Assembly (NCBI RefSeq): GCF_003663885.1
Contig: NZ_RCCE01000002.1
Coordinates: forward strand, 434,001-498,000
Direction of reading: 5' to 3'
Length of the DNA stretch: 64,000 bases
Origin: Litoreibacter meonggei
GTDB taxonomy: Bacteria > Pseudomonadota > Alphaproteobacteria > Rhodobacterales > Rhodobacteraceae
The notes under the pieces are model-generated. The model searched no databases. It had not been told where the DNA came from and saw only the letters and a program-made list of their open reading frames with translations. The position numbers and the translations under genes were made by a program. Of this stretch, positions 25,947-35,034 are shown in pieces. The first letter of the stretch is position 1. Each line of letters opens with the position of its first letter.

Positions 25947-26591
25947 TCAGAACCGGTAGTTAAATCGCGCAATGTCAGGGGCGGCGATGTCGGCCATCAG
26001 GGCACGGTCGGCAGAACTGTAAGCATCCCTGTAGCTTCCACGATCCGAACGATTGTCGTGCGGGAACGCGCCAAGCTTGCAACCGATAAGAGCCTCCAAC
26101 TTTGGCAAGTCATCGTCTAGGTACTCCAGTCGCACGAACAGAGCACACTGCTCGCGCCCCTGCGCCGTGGTGACATAGGTGCTATAATGCGAGGCCTTTA
26201 GCGAAGCTGTGGTCAGAGGGTGGTTCAGGAACGAGCTGAATTTCGAGTCTTGCGCAAGATGCACCGCCGGATGATGAAACGACTGCGCCCGAAGCCAGTG
26301 GTAGTAGCTCACCACACGATCCCAGGGGTTGCGCACCATTGTGAACACCTGGGCGGCATCAATCTGACTTTGCGGCACTAAGCCAACGATATCGCGCAGG
26401 GTCGAGTGCTTCCAAAGCCGCCCCGCCGCCTGCACATTTTTCAATTTTCGGCGTCGCTTTAGCGCTTTGGGAGTATCGCCCAGCATAATGTCATCGGCCT
26501 TGGCCTTGGCCTCCAAGGCCAGTGCCATCGAGGTGCCCCCCGTCTTGGGAATATGCACAAAGATGTAGTTGCGACCTGATGAAATGATCAT
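25947..26591 (-). CDS. Sulfotransferase family protein
   Basis: 214 residues. The PAPS 5'-phosphosulfate loop is FVHIPKTGGTS (11-21) and the 3'-phosphate loop is TMVRNPWDRVVSYYHW (84-99), as in sulfotransferase family 2. Such enzymes sulfate carbohydrate or surface polymer hydroxyls. ATG at 26591 overlaps the stop of the upstream DMT exporter by 4 bases; the frame open further upstream is the antisense of that gene. The pairing with an exporter hints at a sulfated exported compound, but this is only inference. Confidence 0.88.
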   Translation of the reverse strand: MIISSGRNYIFVHIPKTGGTSMALALEAKAKADDIMLGDTPKALKRRRKLKNVQAAGRLWKHSTLRDIVGLVPQSQIDAAQVFTMVRNPWDRVVSYYHWLRAQSFHHPAVHLAQDSKFSSFLNHPLTTASLKASHYSTYVTTAQGREQCALFVRLEYLDDDLPKLEALIGCKLGAFPHDNRSDRGSYRDAYSSADRALMADIAAPDIARFNYRF

Positions 26592-27514
26592 GCGGCCCCG
26601 CTGCGTTTGATAATGACGACACCTGCGCAGATGATACAGACCATGCCAATCAGCGCCAACGCATCTGGCACCTGCCCCCACAACACGTAGCCCCACATGC
26701 CCGCAGCGATGAGGAATGAGTACTCGAACACCGCCACATGGCTCGCCTCGGCCAACAAATAGGCGCGAAATAACGCGGCGATACCGACAAGCGACACAAG
26801 CGCCTGACCGAATGTCCAGAACAACGCGCCTTTTGTCCAAGGCTGCAAGCCCGTTCCGAAAAAGCCGTTGATCGCTGGATCTGATACCGTCTCGCTTAGC
26901 ACCAAAAGCCCTAGCGCCCCCCAGATACCCAGAGCTGCAAAGAACGCCGCCACCAGCACTGCTTCGCTTTCCTCAGCGCAGTATTGCCGCGTCGCCACTG
27001 CGCCCATCGCGTATAGAAGCCCCGCGCCGACCGGTATGACGTTCAGCGCGGTCGCGTCGCCACCCGTGGGGCGCAACACCAACATCACCCCTACGAACCC
27101 TAGCAAGACCGCCAACACGCGCCAACGTCCGATACGCGCGCCGTAGAAACCCCACGTAATCAGCAGAACGAAGATAGGAGCGGTTAGGAGCCCCGCCGCG
27201 ACTTGGGCAACCGGTAGGCTCGCCACTGCGCCAAAGTACAAGATCATTGCAGACGAGATGCAAAACGAACGCCACGCCACCGCCCACCAGTTGCGCACTT
27301 GCAACCGCCAGCCCATAATCAAGGCCATTGGCAATAACGCAGCCAAGACGATGGCAGAGCGAGTTGCGTGAAACTGCCAAATTCCGATGTCATGCGCGAT
27401 TATGGGAACAAAACTGTCGATGAACGACAGGCTGACCATACCGAACACCGCCAAACAAGCAGCCTGACGTGGATCATGACGGGCCAATATGGGACTTGTG
27501 GCGTCAATTGTCAT
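26588..27514 (-). CDS. DMT superfamily (EamA) transporter
   Basis: 308 residues with ten hydrophobic helices in two EamA repeats (for example LAVFGMVSLSFIDSFVPII and VPVGAGLLYAMGAVATRQ region, ending ALALIGMVCIICAGVVIIKR). Metabolite or drug exporter of unknown substrate. ATG at 27514 chosen over an in-frame GTG at 27544. Divergent from the acyl-CoA synthetase; coupled to the sulfotransferase downstream. Confidence 0.85.
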   Translation of the reverse strand: MTIDATSPILARHDPRQAACLAVFGMVSLSFIDSFVPIIAHDIGIWQFHATRSAIVLAALLPMALIMGWRLQVRNWWAVAWRSFCISSAMILYFGAVASLPVAQVAAGLLTAPIFVLLITWGFYGARIGRWRVLAVLLGFVGVMLVLRPTGGDATALNVIPVGAGLLYAMGAVATRQYCAEESEAVLVAAFFAALGIWGALGLLVLSETVSDPAINGFFGTGLQPWTKGALFWTFGQALVSLVGIAALFRAYLLAEASHVAVFEYSFLIAAGMWGYVLWGQVPDALALIGMVCIICAGVVIIKRSGAA

Positions 27515-27609
27515 ACAATTCGCCCTTCCCCGGCAAAAATTCACTTCCCAAGCTCATTCCGCTTGGGCACTCTTACGGTGCAGAATTGCCTGCAACGGGG
27601 GGAATGACA

Positions 27610-29235
27610 ATGGGCTGGATGGCTGACGAAACCGGACTGGAGAAGCGTGCGGCGAACTATGTGCCGTTAACACCATTGTCCCATCTCAACCGTGCGCGCG
27701 ACGTGTTCCCTGATCGCGAGGCCGTGGTCTATGGCACCGCCCGTTTCAGCTATGCGGAGTATCATGCGCGGGTTTCCCGTCTGGCCTCAGCCTTGGCCAA
27801 ACGCGGCGTCGCCCCGGGCGATGTTGTCGCCACCTTGATCCCCAACCTGCCAGCGCAAGCAGAGGCACATTTCGGCGTACCTGCATGCGGCGCGGTGCTT
27901 AACACGATCAACACCCGTCTCGACACCGGAACAGTTGCCTACATCTTCGACCACGGCGCCGCGAAGGTCGTACTTTGCGACACGCAATTCCTGCCGCTGG
28001 CCGAGGCCGCCAAGGCGGCCTGTGGCGGCGCAGGCCCCGATATTATCGAAGTTCCGGACGACCAAGCGGGCTTCCCGGCTACTGCTCGCCACACCACCTA
28101 TGAAGAACTGTTAGCCACGGGAAACCCAAACGCCAAGTGGCACATGCCCGAAGACGAGTGGGAGAGTCTCGCACTGAACTACACCTCCGGCACAACCGGG
28201 CGACCCAAGGGTGTAGTTTACCACCATCGCGGTGCGTATCTAATGACCATGGGTACGGTGATTTCTTGGCGGATGCAGCTTTTCCCGAAATTCCTGGCTA
28301 TTGTGCCGCTGTTTCATTGCAACGGGTGGAACCACACGTGGATGATGCCAGTCTTAGGCGGCACGGTGCATTGCTGTCGCGATGTCACGCCCGAGGCCAT
28401 CTACGCCGCAGTCGCGGATGAAGGCGTTACCCATTTTGGCGGCGCGCCCATCGTGTTGAACATGGTCGTCAACGCCCCAGCCGAAGCCCGCAAGGCGTTC
28501 GAACACCGCGTCGAGGTTTTCACAGCTGGCGCTCCCCCTGCTCCGGCAACCCTCGCGGCTATTGAGGCGCTTGGCTTCAACGTCACACATGTCTACGGCC
28601 TGACAGAGACCTACGGCCACGTCACCGAATGCCTGTGGAATCCTGACTGGGACGGGCAGGCCGACAATGAGAAAGCCGCGTTAAAGTCCCGCCAAGGCAT
28701 TGCCATGCCGATGATGGAGTATGTCACAGTCGTCGACGAACGGAACCAGCAAGTGCCTATGGACAAGAGTACGCAGGGCGAAATCGTGATGCGCGGCAAC
28801 TCGGTTATGAAAGGCTACTTCAAAAACCCCCAAGCCACAGAAGAGGCATTTCAGGGTGGCCACTTCCACTCTGGCGATATCGCGGTTCAACACCCTGACA
28901 CCCACATCCAAATCGCTGATCGCGCGAAAGACATCATCATCTCGGGCGGCGAAAACGTCTCGTCGGTGGAGGTCGAAGGCGTACTCATGTCTCACCCTGC
29001 TGTGTCGCTTTGCGCTGTGGTGGCCAAACCAGATGACAAATGGGGGGAAGTCCCATGCGCTTTTGTTGAGCTAAAGTCAGGCTCGGAGGTCAGCGAAGCC
29101 GAACTTGTAGCTCACGCTCGTGCTCAGCTGGCGGGGTTTAAAACCCCTAAAACCGTGGTCTTCCAAGAGCTCCCAAAGACTTCGACAGGTAAGATCCAAA
29201 AGTTTGAACTGCGCACACTGGCGAAGAGCATCTAG
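27610..29235 (+). CDS. AMP-dependent acyl-CoA synthetase (long/medium-chain or DmdB-like)
   Basis: Activates a carboxylic acid with ATP and CoA. 541 residues. P-loop-like motif YTSGTTGRPKGV, substrate segment FHCNGWNHTWMMPVLGG, VYGLTETYGHVTE, the hinge HSGDIAVQHPD..IADRAKDIIISGGENVSS and the catalytic lysine in PKTSTGKIQKFELR. This subgroup includes fatty acyl-CoA ligases and 3-methylmercaptopropionyl-CoA ligases; the substrate is not decided. The ATG at 27610 is chosen because GGGGGGA ends 7 bases before it; ATG 27604 is too close. Confidence 0.9.
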   Translation: MGWMADETGLEKRAANYVPLTPLSHLNRARDVFPDREAVVYGTARFSYAEYHARVSRLASALAKRGVAPGDVVATLIPNLPAQAEAHFGVPACGAVLNTINTRLDTGTVAYIFDHGAAKVVLCDTQFLPLAEAAKAACGGAGPDIIEVPDDQAGFPATARHTTYEELLATGNPNAKWHMPEDEWESLALNYTSGTTGRPKGVVYHHRGAYLMTMGTVISWRMQLFPKFLAIVPLFHCNGWNHTWMMPVLGGTVHCCRDVTPEAIYAAVADEGVTHFGGAPIVLNMVVNAPAEARKAFEHRVEVFTAGAPPAPATLAAIEALGFNVTHVYGLTETYGHVTECLWNPDWDGQADNEKAALKSRQGIAMPMMEYVTVVDERNQQVPMDKSTQGEIVMRGNSVMKGYFKNPQATEEAFQGGHFHSGDIAVQHPDTHIQIADRAKDIIISGGENVSSVEVEGVLMSHPAVSLCAVVAKPDDKWGEVPCAFVELKSGSEVSEAELVAHARAQLAGFKTPKTVVFQELPKTSTGKIQKFELRTLAKSI

Positions 29236-29308
29236 TTCCTAGCGGTAGTGAACGTATCAACGACGCAAATCCCGGTCACTTTTTGCCCTGATTTCAGGCT
29301 ACCCAGCG

Positions 29309-30163
29309 TCACGGGTGTACGCGCGGGAAGCTAAGCTTCGTGACGTCAATTACATAAAACGGGAAATACCCGTCGGTGCCAAACTGGTTGCCTGCTTCCA
29401 CATGCGTCGGTAGCCGAAAGCCCTCTACATCTTGGAACTTGGAGAGGTATCCCCCGAATGGCTGGATACGATAGGTTCTTTCGGCGTTCGCATCGCTCCA
29501 GCGGGAAAAGGCCACCCAGATAGGACGGCCATCTTCACCCACGCAAATATCGACGGCTTGCTCAAGCCCGTCATGTCTGACAATCACGCGAGCCTTGTTT
29601 TCTCCCGCGTCCTGCCACTCGACCCCATCACGCGGCAACAACGCGGCCGGAGTCCAGAACACTGCCTCTGCGATATACCGACCAAAGGCGGCCCGTCTAT
29701 GGTTTGGATTGCCTCCAAATCGCGCCACGGGAAGAAGTCCCGCGAGCCAGAATCGCGTCCACTTTGCGCTGTCCGATCCTGACATGCGCATCACGCCAGA
29801 CCCGCCAGCCATTTTCCACACAAAGCCTTCAGGGGCGGCAATTACCTGCTCGGCGCGCATATCCATGTAGTTCGGTGCCTCTTTCGAACCGAGACTGAAT
29901 TGCCCTTCCGTATCAACCTTCGCCACCGTGACCAACGGCGTGCCGTCCGCAATGGTAAACGAGAAAAAGCGTCGCGCAGGTTCGGGCAACTCTGCCACCA
30001 GATCCATCGAGAAAACGCGTGGAGCGGTGGGTTGAAGCCGCAAGAGGCGTCTCATCTCCACCCTGTCCGAGTGATGGTCAAGCTGCCGCCAAACCAACAA
30101 ATAGCAAATGCCGATCGCCAGCAGGATGAGACCAACATCGAGAAATATCTTCACATAATCCAT
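29309..30163 (-). CDS. DUF6544-type membrane-anchored protein
   Basis: 284 residues. One hydrophobic helix near the start (IFLDVGLILLAIGICYLLVW) anchors a beta-rich domain. Family-type stretches are LPEPARRFFSFTIADGTPLV, RAEQVIAAPEGFVWKM, WTRFWLAGLLPVAR and GGYLSKFQDVEGFRLPTHVEAG. The family has no known function. ATG at 30163; a GTG at 30217 is in frame. Confidence 0.72.
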   Translation of the reverse strand: MDYVKIFLDVGLILLAIGICYLLVWRQLDHHSDRVEMRRLLRLQPTAPRVFSMDLVAELPEPARRFFSFTIADGTPLVTVAKVDTEGQFSLGSKEAPNYMDMRAEQVIAAPEGFVWKMAGGSGVMRMSGSDSAKWTRFWLAGLLPVARFGGNPNHRRAAFGRYIAEAVFWTPAALLPRDGVEWQDAGENKARVIVRHDGLEQAVDICVGEDGRPIWVAFSRWSDANAERTYRIQPFGGYLSKFQDVEGFRLPTHVEAGNQFGTDGYFPFYVIDVTKLSFPRVHP

Positions 30164-30326
30164 ATCGACCGCGCTCAGGGAACATCTTGGGTACCTATAC
30201 CTGAAAATCCGCCCCACTCACACTCCCCTGTGAAAACACCGGACGCGGCGCTCAAACACGTTGAGCCAATTCAGGTTTCAAGTTATCGTCGTCCCACCTA
30301 ATAAAAAGAGCAGGCAGCCGCACAAA

Positions 30327-31343
30327 ATGACGGCGTTGAAAGAGTATGATCGTCTGGAGTCGACCGGAATTTGGCGCGAAAGCCCGGATGCCCAGCGTCG
30401 TGACGTTCTTATTTCCTTCGGTGATGCCACCCTGATAATCCGCGACAAGTCTGACACGGCGTTGGCCCATTGGTCCTTGCCCGCGATTGAACGTCTTAAT
30501 CCCGGCGCGCGTCCCGCGTTGTTTCGTCCTGGCCCCGATGCCGGCGAGGAGTTGGAACTGGATGACGGCACGCTGATTGATGCTATCGAAAAAATACGCA
30601 GGACGGTGGCGCGGCGGCGTCCACATCGCGGTCGCCTGCGGCTCTATATCTTCACCGGACTGCTCGCCGCTATTGGCGCATTGGGCTATTTTTGGCTACC
30701 CGGCGCACTGGTTCGTCATACCGTCACAGTGGTTCCTGAAAGCAAGCGCCTTGCCATCGGCACCGCACTTCTGGGCCATATGACCCGTCTGACGGGCGAT
30801 ACTTGCCGCTCTAACCTCGGGGCCGCTGCTTTGGCACGGCTGAAGGCGCGCGTTCTGGGCGACGGGTTGCGCAAGGCATATGTAGTCCCATCTGGACCAG
30901 AGGGCGCATTGTCCTTGCCGGGCGGACTGCTTTTGTTGAACCGCACGGTTGTCGAAGATCACGATGCCGCAGATGTAGCCGCTGGCTATATGCTGGTCGC
31001 TGCAGAGCAGGCCCGCAATGCTGATCCGATGGAGCTTCTGTTGAAAGAAGCGGGCGGGGCCGCGACACTGCATCTGCTGACCACAGGTCAGATCGAAGAT
31101 GATGTGTTGCGCGACTATGCCGAGACGCTGCTCGCCGCGCCAATGCCTGCCCCAAACACCGATCTGTTGCTGGACCGTTTCGCTACCGCCAAGGTTGCTG
31201 CAAGCCCTTACGCCTATGCGGTCGATGTCACTGGCGAAAGCACGCTAGAGCTGATCGAGGCCGATCCCTATCGCGGCATCGAAGCGCCGCGGCTGATATC
31301 GGACGGGGATTGGATCAGCCTCCAGGAAATTTGCGCCGAGTAG
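30327..31343 (+). CDS. Hypothetical membrane protein with a degenerate M48-like segment
   Basis: 338 residues. A cytoplasmic beta-rich N-terminal part (1-100), one hydrophobic helix (about 106-126: LYIFTGLLAAIGALGYFWLP), then a region that lines up with the M48 metalloprotease core: LSLPGGLLLLNRTVVEDHDAADVAAGYMLV. In active M48 enzymes the next residues are a zinc-binding HExxH; here the place reads YMLVAAEQ, so zinc binding appears lost. The M48 relation is a pattern judgement. Conserved function unknown. Confidence 0.6.
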   Translation: MTALKEYDRLESTGIWRESPDAQRRDVLISFGDATLIIRDKSDTALAHWSLPAIERLNPGARPALFRPGPDAGEELELDDGTLIDAIEKIRRTVARRRPHRGRLRLYIFTGLLAAIGALGYFWLPGALVRHTVTVVPESKRLAIGTALLGHMTRLTGDTCRSNLGAAALARLKARVLGDGLRKAYVVPSGPEGALSLPGGLLLLNRTVVEDHDAADVAAGYMLVAAEQARNADPMELLLKEAGGAATLHLLTTGQIEDDVLRDYAETLLAAPMPAPNTDLLLDRFATAKVAASPYAYAVDVTGESTLELIEADPYRGIEAPRLISDGDWISLQEICAE

Positions 31344-31356
31344 GCAAGCGGACGTC

Positions 31357-32223
31357 TCAGAAGATGCCCAGCACACGCCTTTGCTTGGCCGTCGCACGTT
31401 TTCCTGTTGCAGGATCAATCAGATAACGCGGCACCGTGTTCGACCACACCAACTGCATCTGCGCCTTTCCAGACGTGGTGCCCACGCCTCGCAAGGGGTT
31501 CAAACGGCCATCATCCCACGCCTTTTTGTAGCCCTTTGGAACAGGCAACCGAGACTCAACGATCTTGCGGTTCGCCTCTTTCGGCCCAACCAACTGGCCT
31601 TGGGTTTTCTGATTGCGGCTTTGCGGCGAGACCCCTTTACGGATCACCGTAGGTGAAACACCGTCTTGAGGCCCGCAGCGCGCGCCGTTGTTGATAAATT
31701 GCGAGCTGAACTCGCTGGCGCCGCAACGATAGACTACGCGTGGTTGCGCGGTTCCCCGTTTTGAATTGACCTGTTTGCGTACCACGCGAGTTTGCACTTT
31801 TGGCGTTGGTACGGCTTTGCGCACAACACGTCTTGTCGTTTTGGGTGTTGGTGCGGCAACCTTGGTGGTTCTCTTCACGACCTTTGTTCGCGCAGGGGTA
31901 CGCTGTGTCTTTGCCTTGCGGACAACTTTTTTCGGGGCGGCCTTAGGTGCCGCTTTCGCTGTTTGGGTTGAAGTGCCAAGGCTGGGTCGTTGCCCGCAAA
32001 TTACTTTGCGCGCACGCGTGACGCGCGGAACCCACTTCACGTCTCCACTAAAGCCAGCACGAATATAGACGCAGCCGCGGCTGTCTACATATTGCTTACC
32101 CTTGAAGGAGGCAGGCGGGTTTTCCGCTGGACCATTATCGCGGCGCAAACTTTGTGCATCTGCACCGAAGAGCCCCATGCTTAGCGCCAAGATTGAAACG
32201 GACAGCAGTCGCAGAAGTCGCAT
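31357..32223 (-). CDS. Secreted basic repeat-containing protein of unknown function
   Basis: 289 residues with a signal peptide (MRLLRLLSVSILALSMGLFG, cleavage near ADA). After SRGCVYIRAGFSGDVKWVPR (cysteine-containing domain) comes a long Lys/Arg/Thr/Pro/Val-rich linker of about 95 residues with repeated VVRK, TKVVKRTTK and PTPK units, then a second Cys segment (YRCGASEFSS, GARCGPQDG) and a C-terminal NTVPRYLIDPATGKR. This layout is seen in Rhodobacterales envelope proteins sometimes labelled SPOR-like. Its linker would bind acidic polymers such as peptidoglycan or polysaccharide (inference). Confidence 0.65.
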   Translation of the reverse strand: MRLLRLLSVSILALSMGLFGADAQSLRRDNGPAENPPASFKGKQYVDSRGCVYIRAGFSGDVKWVPRVTRARKVICGQRPSLGTSTQTAKAAPKAAPKKVVRKAKTQRTPARTKVVKRTTKVAAPTPKTTRRVVRKAVPTPKVQTRVVRKQVNSKRGTAQPRVVYRCGASEFSSQFINNGARCGPQDGVSPTVIRKGVSPQSRNQKTQGQLVGPKEANRKIVESRLPVPKGYKKAWDDGRLNPLRGVGTTSGKAQMQLVWSNTVPRYLIDPATGKRATAKQRRVLGIF

Positions 32224-32291
32224 ATTAGTCCCCACTAAATATAGTGGTGACAATGCAACAGTGACACAATCAAGTAAAGCTAGAAACTACC

Positions 32292-32930
32292 TTATTTTGT
32301 GCCGAACATGCGGTCGCCCGCATCCCCTAGGCCCGGAACAATATATCCATTGTCATTCAAGTGACTATCTACCGAAGCTGTTACGATCGGCACGTCTGGA
32401 TGAGCCTCTTTCATCCGCGCGACGCCCTCTGGCGCGGCCAAGAGACACAAGAATCGGATGTTTGTTGCTCCGGCTTTCTTCAGTAAATCAATCGCTGCGA
32501 CGGATGAATTGCCGGTCGCCAACATCGGATCTACAGCGATGACCATGCGCTCGTTCAGATGCTCGGGTACCTTGAAGTAATACTGAACCGGCTGCAGCGT
32601 TTCCTCGTCGCGGTAGAGCCCTACGAAGCCCACGCGGGCGCTCGGTATCAGCTCCAGCATCCCGTCAAGCAACCCGTTACCTGCCCGCAAAATGGAGATG
32701 AGTGCCAACTTTCGCCCCGCAAGGGTCGGCGCATCCATCTCCTCCATCGGGGTCTCGATGCGTTTGGTCTCCATCTCCAGATTGCGCGTGACCTCATAGG
32801 CCAGAAACTGGCTGATCTCGCGTAACAACTGCCGGAACACCGCAGTGGAGGTGTCCTTCTCACGCATGAGCGTCAACTTGTGTTGTACGAGCGGATGATC
32901 GACGACGGTTAGGTGAGGAATATCGCTCAT
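32292..32930 (-). CDS. upp: Uracil phosphoribosyltransferase
   Basis: Makes UMP from uracil and PRPP. 212 residues, with the PRPP loop [21 protein letters not shown] and the uracil-binding C-terminus [19 protein letters not shown]. It is the last gene of the salvage operon and overlaps add by 4 bases. Confidence 0.96.
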   Translation of the reverse strand: MSDIPHLTVVDHPLVQHKLTLMREKDTSTAVFRQLLREISQFLAYEVTRNLEMETKRIETPMEEMDAPTLAGRKLALISILRAGNGLLDGMLELIPSARVGFVGLYRDEETLQPVQYYFKVPEHLNERMVIAVDPMLATGNSSVAAIDLLKKAGATNIRFLCLLAAPEGVARMKEAHPDVPIVTASVDSHLNDNGYIVPGLGDAGDRMFGTK

Positions 32931-33898
32931 GAGGCAGGCTCCAGTTTCTTTAGTAAGTTTTTGCGGGTTGCGTCATCGCAAAACGCGGCGTTTGCGGCTG
33001 TGATGTTTACGTCGCGCACGATCTCGTCGTCCCAGCCAAAATGATGGCCCAGAAGATCATATTCCGCACCAAGATTGGTGTGAAAGAACGGCGGATCGTC
33101 GGTTGATACTGTCACCTTCACCCCACGCTCGCGCAGTTTTTCGATCGGGTGAGAATGCCAGTCAGGATAGACCGCAAGTGCCACATTCGAGCCTGGGCAA
33201 ACTTCCAGAACGATTTCGTGTTCAGCCAGATGATCGACGAGCCTCGGATCGTCGATGGACTGCACACCGTGACCAATACGCTCGACCCCCAGATCGCGCA
33301 CTGCCTGCCACACGGACTCGGCACCGCCCCATTCTCCTGCATGGGTGGTCAGGCGCAGTCCCGCCTCACGCGCCATGTCAAAACTGTAGGCAAAGTCGCC
33401 CTGCTTGCCCCTCATCTCGTCGCCGCCCATGCCGAATCCGGTGATGAAATCGCCAGCGGTTTCAGCCGCGCATTTGGCGGCGGTCTTGGCCTGATCGGGG
33501 CCGAAATGGCGGATGCATGTAATAATACCCCGCATTTCAATCTGCGGCAGTTTGGCCGAGGCTTCTTGCATCGCGTGCATGTACTCACGCCACGCCCCGA
33601 CATCGCCGCCGCCGCAAAAGTCCGGCGACAGGAACGCCTCGGTGTAAATCACACCCTGTTCTATCGATTGCTCCAGCACTGCGGTGGTCAGGCGTCCGAA
33701 CTCTTCTGGGCCGGTCAGGACGGTGCATGCCGCCTCATAAACGCTCAGGAACTGGTTGAAACTCTCAAACCGGTAAGAGCCGTCTTCGTTGAATACACCA
33801 TCCAAGCTAACGCCCTTCTCCTGCGCCAATCCTCGGATGAACGCAGGCGGCGCTGCACCTTCGATATGCAGATGAAGCTCTATCTTGGGGATATTCAT
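32927..33898 (-). CDS. add: Adenosine deaminase
   Basis: Deaminates adenosine or deoxyadenosine to inosine. 323 residues, TIM barrel. Zinc ligands and catalytic residues: [34 protein letters not shown] and [11 protein letters not shown]. The classical motif is HLHLDGA; here Ile-Glu replace Leu-Asp, seen also in Rhodobacterales relatives from memory. Overlaps deoB and upp by 4 bases each. Confidence 0.92.
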   Translation of the reverse strand: MNIPKIELHLHIEGAAPPAFIRGLAQEKGVSLDGVFNEDGSYRFESFNQFLSVYEAACTVLTGPEEFGRLTTAVLEQSIEQGVIYTEAFLSPDFCGGGDVGAWREYMHAMQEASAKLPQIEMRGIITCIRHFGPDQAKTAAKCAAETAGDFITGFGMGGDEMRGKQGDFAYSFDMAREAGLRLTTHAGEWGGAESVWQAVRDLGVERIGHGVQSIDDPRLVDHLAEHEIVLEVCPGSNVALAVYPDWHSHPIEKLRERGVKVTVSTDDPPFFHTNLGAEYDLLGHHFGWDDEIVRDVNITAANAAFCDDATRKNLLKKLEPAS

Positions 33899-35034
33899 AG
33901 GAAACTCCGCCCGGGGCCACGTTCAGACAGGCCCAAATGATCCGCAACCGAAGCCGCGACGTCGACAAACATGATCTGCCCGATGTCCTTTGCGCCAACG
34001 CCCGCAGCGACCACCGGCACTTGTTCGCGAGTGTGCTCGGTGCCGACCCATGTTGGGTCATTGCCGTGGTCGGCCGTAAACAGCATAAGATCCCCGTCAC
34101 GCAGCTTGTCCAAGATAGGCCCGATGGCCTGATCGAACCATTCCAGATGTGCCGCGTATCCTTCAGGGTCGCGGCGGTGGCCATACAGGCTATCGAACTC
34201 CACGAAATTCGCAAAGACCAACGCACCGTCAGAAGCCTCGTCCACTAGGTCTGACAGATGGCCCATTAGGACATCGTCAAAGCCTTTGCGGTTTTCGTCG
34301 AGGCCACGCCCCGAAAAGATGTCACCGATTTTTCCGATGCCGTAGGTCGCGCGACCGTCCGCCTTGGCCCAATCCAATAGGGTCGGTGATGGCACTTCCA
34401 TTGCATAATCATGACGATTCTTGGTGCGCAGAAAACTTGCAGCATCCGTTCCAACGAAAGGCCGCGCGATGACACGCCCAACGTTCATGGCGTGCAGGAT
34501 TGGGGCCATGTGCTGGCAAAGCTGCTGCAGTCGCTCCAATCCAAAGCTTTCCTCATGAGCGGCAATCTGGAACACGCTGTCGGCCGACGTGTAGCAAATC
34601 GGCTTGCCTGTCCGCATGTGCTCTGCTCCCAACCGCTGTATGATTGCAGTGCCGGAGGCATGACAATCGCCTAAAATGCCGTCAGTCCCGCTGAACTTGG
34701 CAACTTCCGCACTGATCTCAGGGGGAAAGCTGGGAGTTTTATCGGGAAAGTAATGCCAGTCCCACGGCACCGGAACACCCGATAGTTCCCAGTGACCAGA
34801 CGGCGTATCTTTGCCCAGAGAGATTTCCCGGGCGACGCCGTGCAGGCCCTCGGCTGACGCATCAGGCAGACCAATTGTCTGCCCCAGGCCAAGCCGCATC
34901 AGGTTCGGCATTTTCAGGCCAACACGCTCGTGAATATGCAGCAATGTGTTGGAACCTTCATCGCCGAAATCGGCCGCATCGGGCGCACCACCGCACCCTA
35001 CGGAATCGAGGACGATTAGGAAGGCACGGCTCAT
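33895..35034 (-). CDS. deoB: Phosphopentomutase
   Basis: Interconverts ribose/deoxyribose 1- and 5-phosphate, linking nucleoside phosphorolysis to central metabolism. 379 residues of the alkaline-phosphatase superfamily, with metal motifs VLDSVGCGGAPDAADFGDEG and FTADHGNDPTWVGTEHTRE and the phospho-accepting Thr region DTPSGHWE. Overlaps deoA and add. Confidence 0.95.
   Translation of the reverse strand: MSRAFLIVLDSVGCGGAPDAADFGDEGSNTLLHIHERVGLKMPNLMRLGLGQTIGLPDASAEGLHGVAREISLGKDTPSGHWELSGVPVPWDWHYFPDKTPSFPPEISAEVAKFSGTDGILGDCHASGTAIIQRLGAEHMRTGKPICYTSADSVFQIAAHEESFGLERLQQLCQHMAPILHAMNVGRVIARPFVGTDAASFLRTKNRHDYAMEVPSPTLLDWAKADGRATYGIGKIGDIFSGRGLDENRKGFDDVLMGHLSDLVDEASDGALVFANFVEFDSLYGHRRDPEGYAAHLEWFDQAIGPILDKLRDGDLMLFTADHGNDPTWVGTEHTREQVPVVAAGVGAKDIGQIMFVDVAASVADHLGLSERGPGRSFL

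Noticed and set aside
17717-29235. Possible DMSP demethylation pathway (acyl-CoA dehydrogenase at 17717 as DmdC, ligase at 27610 as DmdB)
   Set aside because: DmdA and DmdD are not in the window, the two genes are in separate operons, and the thiolase plus hydratase/dehydrogenase indicate general beta-oxidation.
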